This document shows, in pieces, positions 31,237 to 40,260 of a DNA stretch of 64,000 bases (position 1 is its first letter; the number at the start of each line of letters is the position of its first letter). The stretch is from NCBI GenBank assembly GCA_035463295.1, contig DATHTK010000102.1:29889-93888 (forward strand). Direction: 5' to 3'. Both the position numbers and the translations under genes were made by a program. The notes under the pieces are model-generated. The model was not told the DNA's origin and did not search any database. It saw nothing but the letters and a program-made list of their open reading frames with translations. The DNA comes from DATHTK01 sp035463295 (lineage in GTDB: Bacteria; Actinomycetota; Rubrobacteria; Rubrobacterales; Rubrobacteraceae).

Positions 31237-33393
31237 CTACGCTCTCGTGGGCTTCAACAACTCGTCTACGGCCCGCCGGGCCTCTTCTCCGCCGCGCTCG
31301 AGCGCCCGGACCATCTCGGGCACGGCCTCGGCGCCCCGCCCGGAGCGCAGTAGACGGCCCGCGGCCTCCAGGTGGGCACGATACTCCCCGTCGTCTGCGC
31401 TCTGGTGCGTCGCTTCCTTCCCGTGCACGAGAGCGATGAGCTCCTCGCCATAGCGGGCGGCGCGCCGCAGACCGACACCTTTAATGGTGCCGAGCTCGTG
31501 GACGGTACGGGGCTTTCGCGCCGCTATCTCCTCCAGGTGCGAATTGTGGAGCACGACGTACGCCGGCACCTGCTGCCGCCGCGCCTGCTCCCCTCTCCAG
31601 CTCCGCAACCGCTCGAAGAGCACGGGGTCCGCACCCGCAACGCCGTCCACGGCCCCGTTTCGCGCCAGCATCCCGGAGCCACCTCCGACGCCAGTCGCGT
31701 ACCCGGGAGCGTGTGCCCCCTTGTCGGGCTCTGCCGCCAGGTCCGCTTCACCGAGGCAGACGTCGCAGCCGGCGCAGGGCGCGACTTCCTCCCGGTCGCC
31801 AAAGTGACGGAGGAGGTGCTCTCGGCGGCAGGTGCGGAGGTTCGCGTAGGTCTCGACGTCCCGGAGCTGGGCGTAGGCCGTCGAGGAGTGACCTTTAAGT
31901 CTAGCGGCGATGCTGCGAAGGCTGCGGTTGTCGAGGGAGGATACCTTCAGCCTCACGTCGACGAGAGAGCCGCGTGGAATCGCCTCCGCGATCCCGTCGA
32001 CCATCATCCGGAAGACGGCGCCCTGGGCGACGGCCGGCCGAACGCCCGCCCGGCGGGCGAGCTCGGGGAGCGCGATAGTCCCCGCGCCGGGGAGCGCCGC
32101 GTGCACGGCCGCCACCTCCTCGCGCAGGCCGTCTCTCTCCTCCTCCAGGCGACGCACTTCGACCTCGGCCCAAAGGTCGTAACCGCGAGAGAGCAGCCCG
32201 GATTCCTCGAGGCTGCGCAGCATTATGCCGGCCGCGTCCGGCTCGACGCCGCCGAGGGCAGCGAGGCTCCCCGGCGGAACGTTGACCCTGCCGTCGCTTG
32301 CTAGCTGCGCGAGCGCACGGAAGAACGAGGCGACCTCGCCCTCCCCGGCGGCGTTCAGGGTCACCAGGCGCTTGCGCCGGCCGATATCGGCGCCGCGGTG
32401 GAGCACGACGCACTCGGCCTTCTCGCCGTCGCGGCCCGCCCGACCGGACTCCTGGATGTAAGCGGGGAGACTCCCGGGGACGCTGGAGTGAACCACGAAC
32501 CGGACGTTTGGCTTGTCCACCCCCATCCCGAAGGCGACCGTGGCGACGACTACGGGAAGCTCGTCGGTCATAAAGCGCTCCTGCACCGACGAGCGCTCCG
32601 CCGGACCCATCCCCGCGTGGTAGGCGGCGGACTCGACCCCGGCCCGCCGCAGCTCGGCAGCGAGCTCCTCGCACTCTTTCCGGGTCGTCGCATAGACTAT
32701 ACCCGGCGGTGGGGAGTGGCGGATGACGTCCAGGATCAGGGGCAGCTTCTGCTTCTTCTCCCTCGCGCCGAGGACCCGGTAGGTCAGGTTCGGGCGGTTG
32801 AAGCTCGTCACCACGACCTCGGGGGAGCGCAGCTCGAGAGAGCGGAGGATGTCCTCCCGCACCCGGGGGGTCGCGGTCGCGGTGAGCGCGAGGACCGGCG
32901 GGTTCCCGAGGTCGCGCACGGCGCGGGGCAAGAACAGGTAGTCGGGGCGGAAGTTGTGACCCCACTCCGAGATGCAGTGCGCCTCGTCGACGACGAAGAG
33001 CCCGACGCCGGCCCGCCGGAGGGCCAGCACGAACTCGAGGGAGCGGAGGCGCTCTGGTGCGACATAGAGCAGCCTGACGGTGCCGGACCTGACCCTCCGC
33101 TCCACCTCCCACCGCTCCTCGGGCGAGAGCCCCGAGTGGAGCGCCGCTGCCTGGGCGACGGCGCTCTGGAGCAGCGAGTCGACCTGGTCTTTCATCAGCG
33201 AGATCAGGGGCGACACCACGACGGTCAGGCTCTCGCGCATGAGCGCGGGGACCTGGTAACAGAGGCTCTTCCCGCCTCCGGTCGGCATGACGGCCAGGGT
33301 GTCGCGGCCTTCGAGGACAGCGCGTATCACGTCCTCCTGCCCCGGCCGGAAGGACTCGAAGCCGAAGATCTCTTTCAAGACTCTCATGGGCAT
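31237..33393 (-). CDS. recQ: ATP-dependent DNA helicase RecQ
   Basis: 718 residues from an ATG at 33393. Helicase motifs: the N-terminal FESFRPGQEDVIRAVLEG, Walker A in VMPTGGGKSLCYQ, DEAH box in FVVDEAHCISEWG, motif VI in YIQESGRAGRDG. A RecQ zinc-binding region follows (RREHLLRHFGDREEVAPCAG with CDVC), a winged helix, and a C-terminal HRDC domain (LRSWRGEQARRQQVPAYVVL). It unwinds DNA 3'-5' in recombination and repair. The start is chosen because a TACAAT -10 box ends 6 nt before it, suggesting a leaderless mRNA. PfpI-like gene downstream. Confidence 0.92.
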   Translation of the reverse strand: MPMRVLKEIFGFESFRPGQEDVIRAVLEGRDTLAVMPTGGGKSLCYQVPALMRESLTVVVSPLISLMKDQVDSLLQSAVAQAAALHSGLSPEERWEVERRVRSGTVRLLYVAPERLRSLEFVLALRRAGVGLFVVDEAHCISEWGHNFRPDYLFLPRAVRDLGNPPVLALTATATPRVREDILRSLELRSPEVVVTSFNRPNLTYRVLGAREKKQKLPLILDVIRHSPPPGIVYATTRKECEELAAELRRAGVESAAYHAGMGPAERSSVQERFMTDELPVVVATVAFGMGVDKPNVRFVVHSSVPGSLPAYIQESGRAGRDGEKAECVVLHRGADIGRRKRLVTLNAAGEGEVASFFRALAQLASDGRVNVPPGSLAALGGVEPDAAGIMLRSLEESGLLSRGYDLWAEVEVRRLEEERDGLREEVAAVHAALPGAGTIALPELARRAGVRPAVAQGAVFRMMVDGIAEAIPRGSLVDVRLKVSSLDNRSLRSIAARLKGHSSTAYAQLRDVETYANLRTCRREHLLRHFGDREEVAPCAGCDVCLGEADLAAEPDKGAHAPGYATGVGGGSGMLARNGAVDGVAGADPVLFERLRSWRGEQARRQQVPAYVVLHNSHLEEIAARKPRTVHELGTIKGVGLRRAARYGEELIALVHGKEATHQSADDGEYRAHLEAAGRLLRSGRGAEAVPEMVRALERGGEEARRAVDELLKPTRA

Positions 33394-33399
33394 GGACTC

Positions 33400-33405
33400 A
33401 TTGTA
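33400..33405 (-). promoter_or_regulatory. -10 box TACAAT upstream of recQ (leaderless type)
   Basis: TACAAT on the minus strand ends 6 nt before the recQ ATG at 33393; no ribosome binding site lies between. Confidence 0.5.
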
Positions 33406-33521
33406 GCCGGTCGGCGCTCGGGCTTGTCGGCGCCTCACGGGCGGAGTGAGCCCGCATACCATTTCCTCGTGACGCTGATCCACCATCAGCTATCGGCCCG
33501 GACGCCAGCCGCCTTGAGGAG

Positions 33522-34361
33522 TTATTCTCTGCGGTCCGGCTGGGGGGCGAAACGCGGGATCGGCTTGAGGCCGCGGATCTGGCCGGGGGGGCGGTCTCCG
33601 CGGTCGGGTGGCTCCTCCTCCTGGTGCGGGCCCTCCTCGGCGGCGTCGAGCAAGTCGTCGAGGGAGCGCCGGATCTCCGTGCAGGCCTTCTCGTAGGCGA
33701 GCTTGAAGCCGAGGGCCGGCCCGGCGAGCGCCGGGAGGACGCCGAGGAGAAAGAGCGGGCTCTGTGCCCCCGCGAGGATAAAGAGGATGGCGAGGGTCAC
33801 GCCGAGTATGGCCCCGAGCGAGAGGTACTCGCCACGCTGGTTGGAGAGGTCGGCGGTCAGGTTCGCCTCGCAGCGGTCCTTCTCGACCTCTTCCACGCGC
33901 AGCTCGACCGACTGGGTCTTCAGCAACGCCCGGTCACCGGAGAAGTCCAGCGCGCGCCGTACAACGCCGAGCTCGTCCCCCGAGTCCCAGAGCGAGCTGG
34001 CCTCCGTCTTGCGCCGGAGCTTCAGCCCCTGGTGCAGGCGCAAGAGGTGCTCCAGGTGCTCGCGCGTCTGTTCGGGGGGCTGCTGGACCTCCCGGATCGC
34101 CCGCAGGCGCGCGGGCCCATAGAACTTCCACGCAAAGGAGTGGGGCTCTGCGGTCTTCTCCGAGGCGAGATCCCACATCGCGCGGCGCACGTCCTGCTCC
34201 GGGATGCCAGCCGCAGCCGCGACCTGCACCAGCACCTCCGGGGAGATCGAGGCCGCCTCGGGATCGTCGTTCGTACGCCGGCGGGTGTTCAGTTCCGCCG
34301 CCCGGCGCAGCACCATCTCGACCTCGGCGGGTCTCAGGCGTTTCGTCTCGCTGTTCGCCAT
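33522..34361 (-). CDS. Membrane protein with N-terminal helical domain, function unknown
   Basis: 279 residues. The N-terminal 70 residues (EVEMVLRRAAELNTRRR; SPEVLVQVAAAAGIPEQDVR) match a helical module often seen beside kinase-like or membrane domains in bacteria, without known function. A soluble beta-rich middle follows, then two membrane helices (YLSLGAILGVTLAILFILAG; PLFLLGVLPALAGPALGF) and an acidic Pro-rich tail. The ATG has a TAGAAT -10-like box ending 10 nt upstream (minus strand 34372-34377), so its leader is only a few nucleotides. Confidence 0.7.
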   Translation of the reverse strand: MANSETKRLRPAEVEMVLRRAAELNTRRRTNDDPEAASISPEVLVQVAAAAGIPEQDVRRAMWDLASEKTAEPHSFAWKFYGPARLRAIREVQQPPEQTREHLEHLLRLHQGLKLRRKTEASSLWDSGDELGVVRRALDFSGDRALLKTQSVELRVEEVEKDRCEANLTADLSNQRGEYLSLGAILGVTLAILFILAGAQSPLFLLGVLPALAGPALGFKLAYEKACTEIRRSLDDLLDAAEEGPHQEEEPPDRGDRPPGQIRGLKPIPRFAPQPDRRE

Positions 34362-34383
34362 ACGGGGCGTGATTCTACAGGTT

Positions 34384-34953
34384 TTAGAGCCTCTGATCTC
34401 GCTGCGAGGTGATCGAGAGTATACGCGGCGTGTCCCTCAGATAGGACCACCCGGAGAGCACGGTGAGCCCGACGGCGGCGAGCATCGCCCACCAGCCGAT
34501 CTCCGAGAGTAGCCCCTGCCATCCTTCGGCTCCGGGCTTGCCGAGCAGGAGTATAAAGACGGCGAGGCTCTGGGCGTTCATCTTCGCCTTGCCCCACTTG
34601 TTGGCGGCGATGACCTCCCCCGCCTCGAGCGCGACCATACGCAGGCCCGTCACGGCGAACTCCCTTATCACCATGATCGCGGCCATCCACGCGGCCATCG
34701 AACCCTCGCCCACGAGCGCGAAAAAGATGGAGACGATGAGCGCCTTGTCGGCTATGGAGTCCATGAGCTTCCCGAAGCCCGTAACCTTGCCGCTGCGCCG
34801 GGCGACTATGCCGTCGAAGTAGTCCGTCAGGAGCGCCCCGACGTAGAGCCCGAGGGCCACGTAGCGGGCCCAGGGGAACGGCAGGGCCAGCGCGACCATA
34901 ACGGGGACGACGGCGACAAGCCGCACAAGGGTGAGCTGATTGGCGAAGGTCAC
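34384..34953 (-). CDS. pgsA: CDP-diacylglycerol-glycerol-3-phosphate 3-phosphatidyltransferase
   Basis: 189 residues with five to six membrane helices and the CDP-alcohol phosphotransferase signature DYFDGIVARRSGKVTGFGKL followed by MDSIADK (DxxDG...AR...G...D...D). The N-terminus MTFANQLTLVRLVAVVP is typical of PgsA. It makes phosphatidylglycerophosphate, the committed step to phosphatidylglycerol and cardiolipin. Phosphatidylinositol-phosphate synthase is a less likely alternative. GTG start with GGGGAG 3-4 nt upstream. It precedes the 279-residue membrane protein gene on the same strand. Confidence 0.88.
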   Translation of the reverse strand: MTFANQLTLVRLVAVVPVMVALALPFPWARYVALGLYVGALLTDYFDGIVARRSGKVTGFGKLMDSIADKALIVSIFFALVGEGSMAAWMAAIMVIREFAVTGLRMVALEAGEVIAANKWGKAKMNAQSLAVFILLLGKPGAEGWQGLLSEIGWWAMLAAVGLTVLSGWSYLRDTPRILSITSQRDQRL

Positions 34954-35079
34954 GCTCTCCCCTGGCCGCCGCAGCGCGGCGAAAGTCGCCGTTTCATCTT
35001 CTCAGCCGTCCCCGTCTGTTCGCCCGTTGGCCGCAGGGCTAACCTAGCACCTTTCGGCCCCCACCTCAAGACGGCTACC

Positions 35080-36474
35080 TTACTTGTCGGAGGTGCCCCG
35101 GATCTGGGTGACGGCGGGGCGCAGGAAGAGGCCGACGACCCAGTCGGCGGCCACGCGCGCCTTGCTCTGCGGGCTGTTGAGCCGGACCAGGTAGGTCAGC
35201 CGCCAGAAAATCGCCGCTACCAGCCCGGTAAAGCGGATCCCCATCACCTCGTTTACGGCGAAGTCGCTCCCGAGCTCGACGAGCTGGCCCAGAGGACGGT
35301 ACTCGAACTCCTCCAGCTTGTCCTGTCTGCCGTCGATGCTCGCGATGATATTGTGCGCTACCACATGTCCCTGCTGGACCGCGGCCTGAGCGGTCGGCGG
35401 GACCATCCTTCCGTCCTCTTCACGGAGGTCCACGACCGCGGCGCAGTCCCCGATAGCCCAGACGTCTTCGTACCCCTCGACCCGCAGGCAACTGTCGGTC
35501 TTTATGCCGTTTCTCTCGTCGATGGGCAGTCCGTCGGCCTCTATCCCGACGTTCGGACGGTTGCCGGCGGTCCAGATCACGTTCTCCGTAGGCAATTCCT
35601 GGCCGTCCTTGAGCTTGACGCAGTTGGCGGTGATCTCCTCGGCCATGGCGTTGGTCATGACCTCGATGCGCTGGTGTACGAGCCGCGCGCGAGCCGCCCT
35701 TCTCAGTGCCGGGTCGAGCTCGGGGAGGATGTTGGGCAGCGCCTCCAGCAGGATTATCCTGACTCGGTGCGGGTCAATGTTCGGGTAGTCGGGGGCGAGG
35801 TTCTCGTGGACGAGGGTGTGGATCTCCGAGGCCGTCTCCACCCCCGTCGCCCCTCCCCCGATGACCACGAAGGTCAGCTTGGAAGGCGGAATGTCGCCCC
35901 GGATGAGGGAGACCTCCTCGAAGCGCTCTATGACCCGGTTCCTTATGCGCTCGGCGTCCTCGACGCCTCTCATCTGAAGCGAGTACTCCTCGACCCCGGG
36001 GATACCGAAGAAGTTCGGCAGCCCGCCCAGCGAGATGACGAGGTGGTCATAGGGGAACTCGATACCCCCCTCGGCCACGACGACCTTCCGCTCTTGGTCC
36101 AGTCCCTTGACCTCCGCCCGGCGGAAGCTGGCGCCCGCGGTGATGAGCGCTCGCCTCAGAGGTTGAGCCACGTTGCGCGAATCTATGTCGCTGCTGACGA
36201 TGCCCGGAACCATCGGCCAGAAGGTGAAGAAGTTGTTCTTCGCCAGCACCAGAACCCCGACGTCGTCACGGTCCTCGATGAGCTCGCAGAGGTCTTTGGC
36301 AGCCGTGTACCCGCCGAAACCGCCGCCCACGATGAGGACCTTCTTATCGAAGTCACCGTAGGGGGGCTTCTCCCAGGGAGCGTACCTCGGTGAAGGGTTC
36401 AGGGTGCGCCTGATCGCTCCGAGCCCGACGGCCAACGCACCCAGTGCCAGCCCACCCTTGACCCAACCGTTCAT
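35080..36474 (-). CDS. ndh: Type II NADH dehydrogenase-like FAD oxidoreductase
   Basis: 464 residues. An N-terminal membrane helix (GGLALGALAVGLGAIR) is followed by the FAD-binding motif KKVLIVGGGFGGYTAAKDLC (about 44-63), the NAD-binding motif LTFVVIGGGATGVETASEIH, and the C-terminal FAD motif YEDVWAIGDCAAVVDL. The C-terminus has a hydrophobic/amphipathic region (IRFTGLVAAIFWRLTYLVR) for membrane attachment. NDH-2 enzymes pass electrons from NADH to quinone without pumping protons. The N-terminal helix is unusual for classical NDH-2. ATG with GGGAGGT upstream. Confidence 0.87.
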   Translation of the reverse strand: MNGWVKGGLALGALAVGLGAIRRTLNPSPRYAPWEKPPYGDFDKKVLIVGGGFGGYTAAKDLCELIEDRDDVGVLVLAKNNFFTFWPMVPGIVSSDIDSRNVAQPLRRALITAGASFRRAEVKGLDQERKVVVAEGGIEFPYDHLVISLGGLPNFFGIPGVEEYSLQMRGVEDAERIRNRVIERFEEVSLIRGDIPPSKLTFVVIGGGATGVETASEIHTLVHENLAPDYPNIDPHRVRIILLEALPNILPELDPALRRAARARLVHQRIEVMTNAMAEEITANCVKLKDGQELPTENVIWTAGNRPNVGIEADGLPIDERNGIKTDSCLRVEGYEDVWAIGDCAAVVDLREEDGRMVPPTAQAAVQQGHVVAHNIIASIDGRQDKLEEFEYRPLGQLVELGSDFAVNEVMGIRFTGLVAAIFWRLTYLVRLNSPQSKARVAADWVVGLFLRPAVTQIRGTSDK

Positions 36475-36588
36475 ACCGACCTCCCACTGTAGCCTCGGGC
36501 CCTCTAGCTCCCAACCTGTAACCTATCTTACCGAAAGCCACGTCCCGACTAAACAAGGTTCCGCTCACCGCGCACCCAATGCCAGCGT

Positions 36589-36987
36589 CTAGCGCACCGC
36601 CACCCGCACCGTCCTGTTCCTCGGACCGTCGAACTCGGCGAGGAAGACACCCTGCCAGCGACCGAGGTCGAGCTCACCGCCCCGTACGAGCAAATACTGC
36701 GACCCTCCGAAGAGGCTCGTGAGAAAGTGCGAGTCGCTGTTCCCCTCGGCGTGATCGAAGCTGACATCCAGCGTCCTCATGAGCGCCCCGCAGGCAGCCG
36801 CGAGGTCCCGGGGCACGTCCCGGTCGTAGTCCTCGTTTACCGTGACGGCGGCCGTGGTGTGGGTCGAGGAGACCATGCAGACCCCCTCCTCGACGCCCGC
36901 CTCGCTTACGGCCCGGCGAACCTCGTCCGTGATCGAGACGAACTCGTAACGCTCGCCGGTCCGTACGGGGATGTCCTGGATCTTCAT
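36589..36987 (-). CDS. YjbQ/UPF0047 family protein
   Basis: 132 residues covering the entire single-domain YjbQ fold. Conserved segments are GVCMVSSTHTTAAVTVNEDYD, the His-containing DHAEGNSDSHFLTSLFG and WQGVFLAEFDGPRNRTV. The family has been linked to thiamine phosphate synthase activity, but its physiological role is unsettled. ATG start with AGAGGAGGA 4 nt upstream. It lies between the NDH-2 and HAD genes on the same strand. Confidence 0.9.
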   Translation of the reverse strand: MKIQDIPVRTGERYEFVSITDEVRRAVSEAGVEEGVCMVSSTHTTAAVTVNEDYDRDVPRDLAAACGALMRTLDVSFDHAEGNSDSHFLTSLFGGSQYLLVRGGELDLGRWQGVFLAEFDGPRNRTVRVAVR

Positions 36988-37042
36988 CGTCCTCCTCTTG
37001 AGAGTAGGTTACAGGTTCGGGGAGATAGCCGATACGTGAAGC

Positions 37043-37807
37043 CTAATGCCCGAAGTCCAGCGCTTCAGGCAGGGCGGCGATGCTCTCGAGGACCAGGTCG
37101 GGCCGCCCGGTCTCCTCCGCGCCCGGACGGTACTTGCCCGTTCTTAGCAGTATTCCCTTGAGACCGGCGGCCCGGGCCCCGGCGACGTCGGCCACCGCGT
37201 CGTCCCCGACCATCGCGACCTCTCGAGGCTTCAGGCCCATGTCATCGAGGGCGAGCCGAAAGAAAGCCTGCTCGGGCTTACCAACGACGGTCGCGCTCTT
37301 GCCGCTCGCGTACTCCAGGGCAGCGACGAACGGGCCGGCGTCGAGGGCGAGGCCGTCCTCTCTGCGCCAATAACGGTTCTTCTGGAGAGCCAGCAGATCC
37401 GCTCCACTCGCGAGGTGGCGAAAGGCCGCATTCAAACGGTCGTAGGTGAAACCCTCCCCGAGGTCCCCAACGAGCACGTAGTCCGGGTCATCCCCAGTAG
37501 TGACGACATCGCCGAGGTCTTCGAGCAGCGACTCGTCGACCAGCGCGAAGCAGGCGCGGACCCCGATCAGGCCCACCGCCGCCCGGGCCGGCGTGAATAT
37601 CTCCCCTTCATCCACACCGAAACCGAGGGAGGCCAGGTGCTCTCGCACCGCCCGGCGCGGCTTGCGGGTGGTGTTCGTTACGTAGCGCAGCTCGAGCCCG
37701 GCTGCCATGAGGCGTTCGAGGGCCCTGCGAGCGCCCACCACGGGCTCGTCGCCCACGTAGAGCGTCCCATCCAGATCGACCAGCACACCCTTGAGGCGCA
37801 TGCTCAC
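37043..37807 (-). CDS. HAD superfamily hydrolase, subfamily IIA (LHPP/NagD-like)
   Basis: 254 residues. HAD motif I is in GVLVDLDGTLYVGDEPV, motif II in LRYVTNTTRKPRRAV, motif III Lys in TVVGKPEQAFFRLAL, motif IV in VAMVGDDAVADVAGARAAG. Subfamily IIA members dephosphorylate small phosphoesters (nucleotides, phosphoglycolate, pyridoxal phosphate, lysine/histidine phosphates). The GTG at 37807 is preceded by GAGG; an ATG two codons later (37801) follows a TATCAT -10 box (37808-37813, minus strand) by 6 nt, so leaderless initiation there is possible. Confidence 0.88.
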   Translation of the reverse strand: MSMRLKGVLVDLDGTLYVGDEPVVGARRALERLMAAGLELRYVTNTTRKPRRAVREHLASLGFGVDEGEIFTPARAAVGLIGVRACFALVDESLLEDLGDVVTTGDDPDYVLVGDLGEGFTYDRLNAAFRHLASGADLLALQKNRYWRREDGLALDAGPFVAALEYASGKSATVVGKPEQAFFRLALDDMGLKPREVAMVGDDAVADVAGARAAGLKGILLRTGKYRPGAEETGRPDLVLESIAALPEALDFGH

Positions 37808-37961
37808 ATGATAACCTCGCGGCGGATTCGACGAGCGAGGTCAAGCCGGCACCACCCGGTCTGAGGTACGGCGTACAGCACCGCCAGCGCTAGACGATGC
37901 CGACCTCTCCTTCGACGCCACCCTGCCGGCGGAGCCGGAGGGCAAGGCTCGCCGCGATGGG

Positions 37962-38144
37962 CTACCTCCGGCGGCCCCTTCGTCCCAGCTCCAGCAGTGC
38001 CCGTCGCGCTTCCGCCGATGATGCCCGCCCCGGCCCGATGGTCCCACACCTCATGCAGCGAGCCGCGTACCCGCCCTCCGTCGGTTCGATGACCATCGGA
38101 GCTACGTGGCCGCACCGCTCGGGCGGTATCGGCGTCAATGACAT
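37962..38144 (-). CDS. Small zinc-ribbon-like protein (60 aa)
   Basis: A 60-residue protein with the core ERCGHVAPMVIEPTEGGYAA, then RCMRCGTIGPG and a basic Ala/Arg tail. One CxxC and an upstream Cys-Gly-His suggest a metal-binding ribbon, as seen in many short actinobacterial proteins of unknown role. The ATG at 38144 has GGAGGGG about 8 nt upstream, which decides this start over a longer frame. It lies upstream of the HAD gene on the same strand, with a 150-nt gap. Confidence 0.6.
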   Translation of the reverse strand: MSLTPIPPERCGHVAPMVIEPTEGGYAARCMRCGTIGPGRASSAEARRALLELGRRGRRR

Positions 38145-38488
38145 CTTCGTGCCCCCCTCCAGCGGCCTGCCACCTTCGTAGCACCCCCGCTGCCTCAGCC
38201 GCTTCGGGCTCATTGGCGAGCGGACGTGCCACTGTAGCAGTTATCAGACGTCGCAACTCCTACTCGCAGCAGCTGAGGGGTGTGGAGAGCCAACGCTCGT
38301 TCTTGCGTGATATCAAGCGGTTCTCCCTCACCAGGTTTCCGGACTGGTGGGTTTCATACCTCCTCGTTCCGTCGGCGCGTCAGGACGTTCAGGCGCCTAG
38401 AATGCAGCCCCTGCAGCGGATGATTCTCCCGGAGCTGGTGGGAGATCCAGAGCCCTTGATCGTATACTAGACGCTCGTGGAGACGCTG
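38145..38488. other. Intergenic stretch without a recognisable gene
   Basis: About 340 nt between the zinc-ribbon protein gene and the DUF2585 gene. I see no coding frame with a good start and no strong hairpin; an isolated TATACT (38464 region) has no gene positioned behind it. Confidence 0.5.
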
Positions 38489-39049
38489 CTAGTGACCCGC
38501 TGCCTGCCATTCTTTGACCGCGTCTATCGGGTAGATCAGCATCAAGATATTCAAGCTCAGATTATCCCTGATCCAGACGGCTAACACTACCTCTGTAACC
38601 ACGAAGAGCGTTAGGGTGCGACGGAAGCCCAGATGGCGGGCCAGTACGAAACCGAGCCCACAGAGGAGGATGTCGGCGAGCGAGTTCACGACCGTGTCCC
38701 CCTGATAGCCGAGCGCAGCGGTCTCTTCGCGATATCGCCGTATGACGAACTCCGAGTTCTCGACCACTTCCCACAGCGCCTCGATCAAGATCGCAAGCCA
38801 GAGCCGCCACGCTGTCGGCAGCCGTTGGGCGGTCAATGCCAGCAGCCCGTACAACATGAATCCGTGGAGGACGTGCGTGAAGCTATACGGGTCCAGCAGG
38901 TGCTGAGAGTTGTCCGAACTCCAGGGGTCGCCCGACCATAGTAGAAGGTAGCCGCACGAGCACCACCACAGGCGTCCCTGGCTGCGGAGCAGGTACGCCG
39001 TGCCAACCAGGACCACAACGACGGCGAGCCATGGTAGAAGCCTTCGCAT
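38489..39049 (-). CDS. DUF2585 (UPF0314) family membrane protein
   Basis: 186 residues with about five membrane helices. The conserved block WSSDNSQHLLDPYSFTHVLH followed by GFMLYGLL, the helix AILIEALWEVVENSEFVIRR and QGDTVVNSLADILLC identify the DUF2585 family, whose function is unknown. The ATG is preceded 10 nt upstream by TATTCT (39060-39065, minus strand), giving a very short or absent leader. Upstream (39050-39303) I see no other gene. Confidence 0.82.
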   Translation of the reverse strand: MRRLLPWLAVVVVLVGTAYLLRSQGRLWWCSCGYLLLWSGDPWSSDNSQHLLDPYSFTHVLHGFMLYGLLALTAQRLPTAWRLWLAILIEALWEVVENSEFVIRRYREETAALGYQGDTVVNSLADILLCGLGFVLARHLGFRRTLTLFVVTEVVLAVWIRDNLSLNILMLIYPIDAVKEWQAAGH

Positions 39050-39303
39050 CCCACGCCGCAGAATACGTGCTCGTCATTAGCGTCGCCAGCAGCTGAACGC
39101 AGACCTTGGCGACAGTGCTAGGCCAACCGATAGGAGCGAGGCGTTGCGGCGTCGGCCTTCTTGACCCCGACGGTAGCCTCCTCTGCCAAGTAGGCGTGTT
39201 CTCCGCGGTTCACCGAGCTGGGGACGTATGTACTACTGCTTATCGCTCTGTTCACTTCTAGCATGGACTACAAGAGGTGATAGCGGAAAGGAGAAGCGAT
39301 CCG

Positions 39304-40110
39304 ATGCCAGATGTGTGGGCCACGTTTAACGAGCTCGACGCGAGAATGCAGGAGCGCCTCGCTGGTGTACTCGAAACGCGAGGCGCTGACTCGCGGCAAC
39401 AGGAGATGCGCCGCGCCTTCCTCGAAGACATTCCGTTCCCCGCGGATGCTCACGTTCTGGAGGCGGGCTGTGGGACAGGAGTGCTCACGCGGGTGCTCGC
39501 CCGCACTCCGAACGTCGCTACGGTGGTGGGAATCGATGTGGCACCCGCTTTACTCAGCAAGGCCCGCGACCTCGCTGCAGATCTGACCAACGTAACCTTC
39601 CAAGAGGCCGACGCTCGCTCCCTACCCTTCCAGGATGAGACCTTCGACGTAGTCGTCTTCGACTCGACGTTGACCCACGTGCCCGGTCCCGAACGCGCTC
39701 TCACTGAGACATTCCGGGTACTGCGCCCACAAGGATACCTGGCAGCCTTCGATGGAGACTACGCGACGACCACGGTGGCTTTGGGCGACCATGACCCGCT
39801 ACAAACGTGCGCTGATTCCATGATGGCCAACTCCGTGAATAACCGCTGGCTCGGGCGTCGCCTGCCCGCGCTGGTACGTAGCTGTGGCTTTGACATTCAG
39901 GGCTTTGGCAGTCATGGCTTCGTGGAGACGACCGAGTCAGCATACATGCTTACCATCGTAGAGCGGGGCGCCGACATACTGCTGGCCTCCGGGCAGATCG
40001 GCGAGGAGACGGCGGCGGCGCTGAAAGCGGAGGCGCGTCGGCGGGTGGCAGCAGGAGCGTTCTTCGGGCATATCGCCTACGTGAGCGTTATCGCTCGAAA
40101 GCCCTCCTAA
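39304..40110 (+). CDS. Class I SAM-dependent methyltransferase
   Basis: 268 residues with a Rossmann methyltransferase domain: motif I HVLEAGCGTGVLTRVLARTP, motif II VVGIDVAPALLSKARDLA, DARSLPFQDETFDVVVFDST and RVLRPQGYLAAFDGDY. This is the UbiE/COQ5-like (Methyltransf_11) type that methylates small molecules. The C-terminal helical part probably sets substrate choice; the substrate is unknown. ATG at 39304 with AAGGAG 10 nt upstream. It is isolated and followed by a small hairpin (ACCGC/GCGGT, about 40112-40133). Confidence 0.85.
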   Translation: MPDVWATFNELDARMQERLAGVLETRGADSRQQEMRRAFLEDIPFPADAHVLEAGCGTGVLTRVLARTPNVATVVGIDVAPALLSKARDLAADLTNVTFQEADARSLPFQDETFDVVVFDSTLTHVPGPERALTETFRVLRPQGYLAAFDGDYATTTVALGDHDPLQTCADSMMANSVNNRWLGRRLPALVRSCGFDIQGFGSHGFVETTESAYMLTIVERGADILLASGQIGEETAAALKAEARRRVAAGAFFGHIAYVSVIARKPS

Positions 40111-40260
40111 CCGCCGCTCCCGACAGCGGTGTTCATGAGCATTGATCCTTGGGGTAGTACCCGCAATGAGGAAACCATCCCGCCACGCCTTCAAGCGCGA
40201 TGGTCTCCGAATTGTGTTGGGGCCCGGTGAGCCGCGAGCGGTGGAGTCGCCAGACCCCGA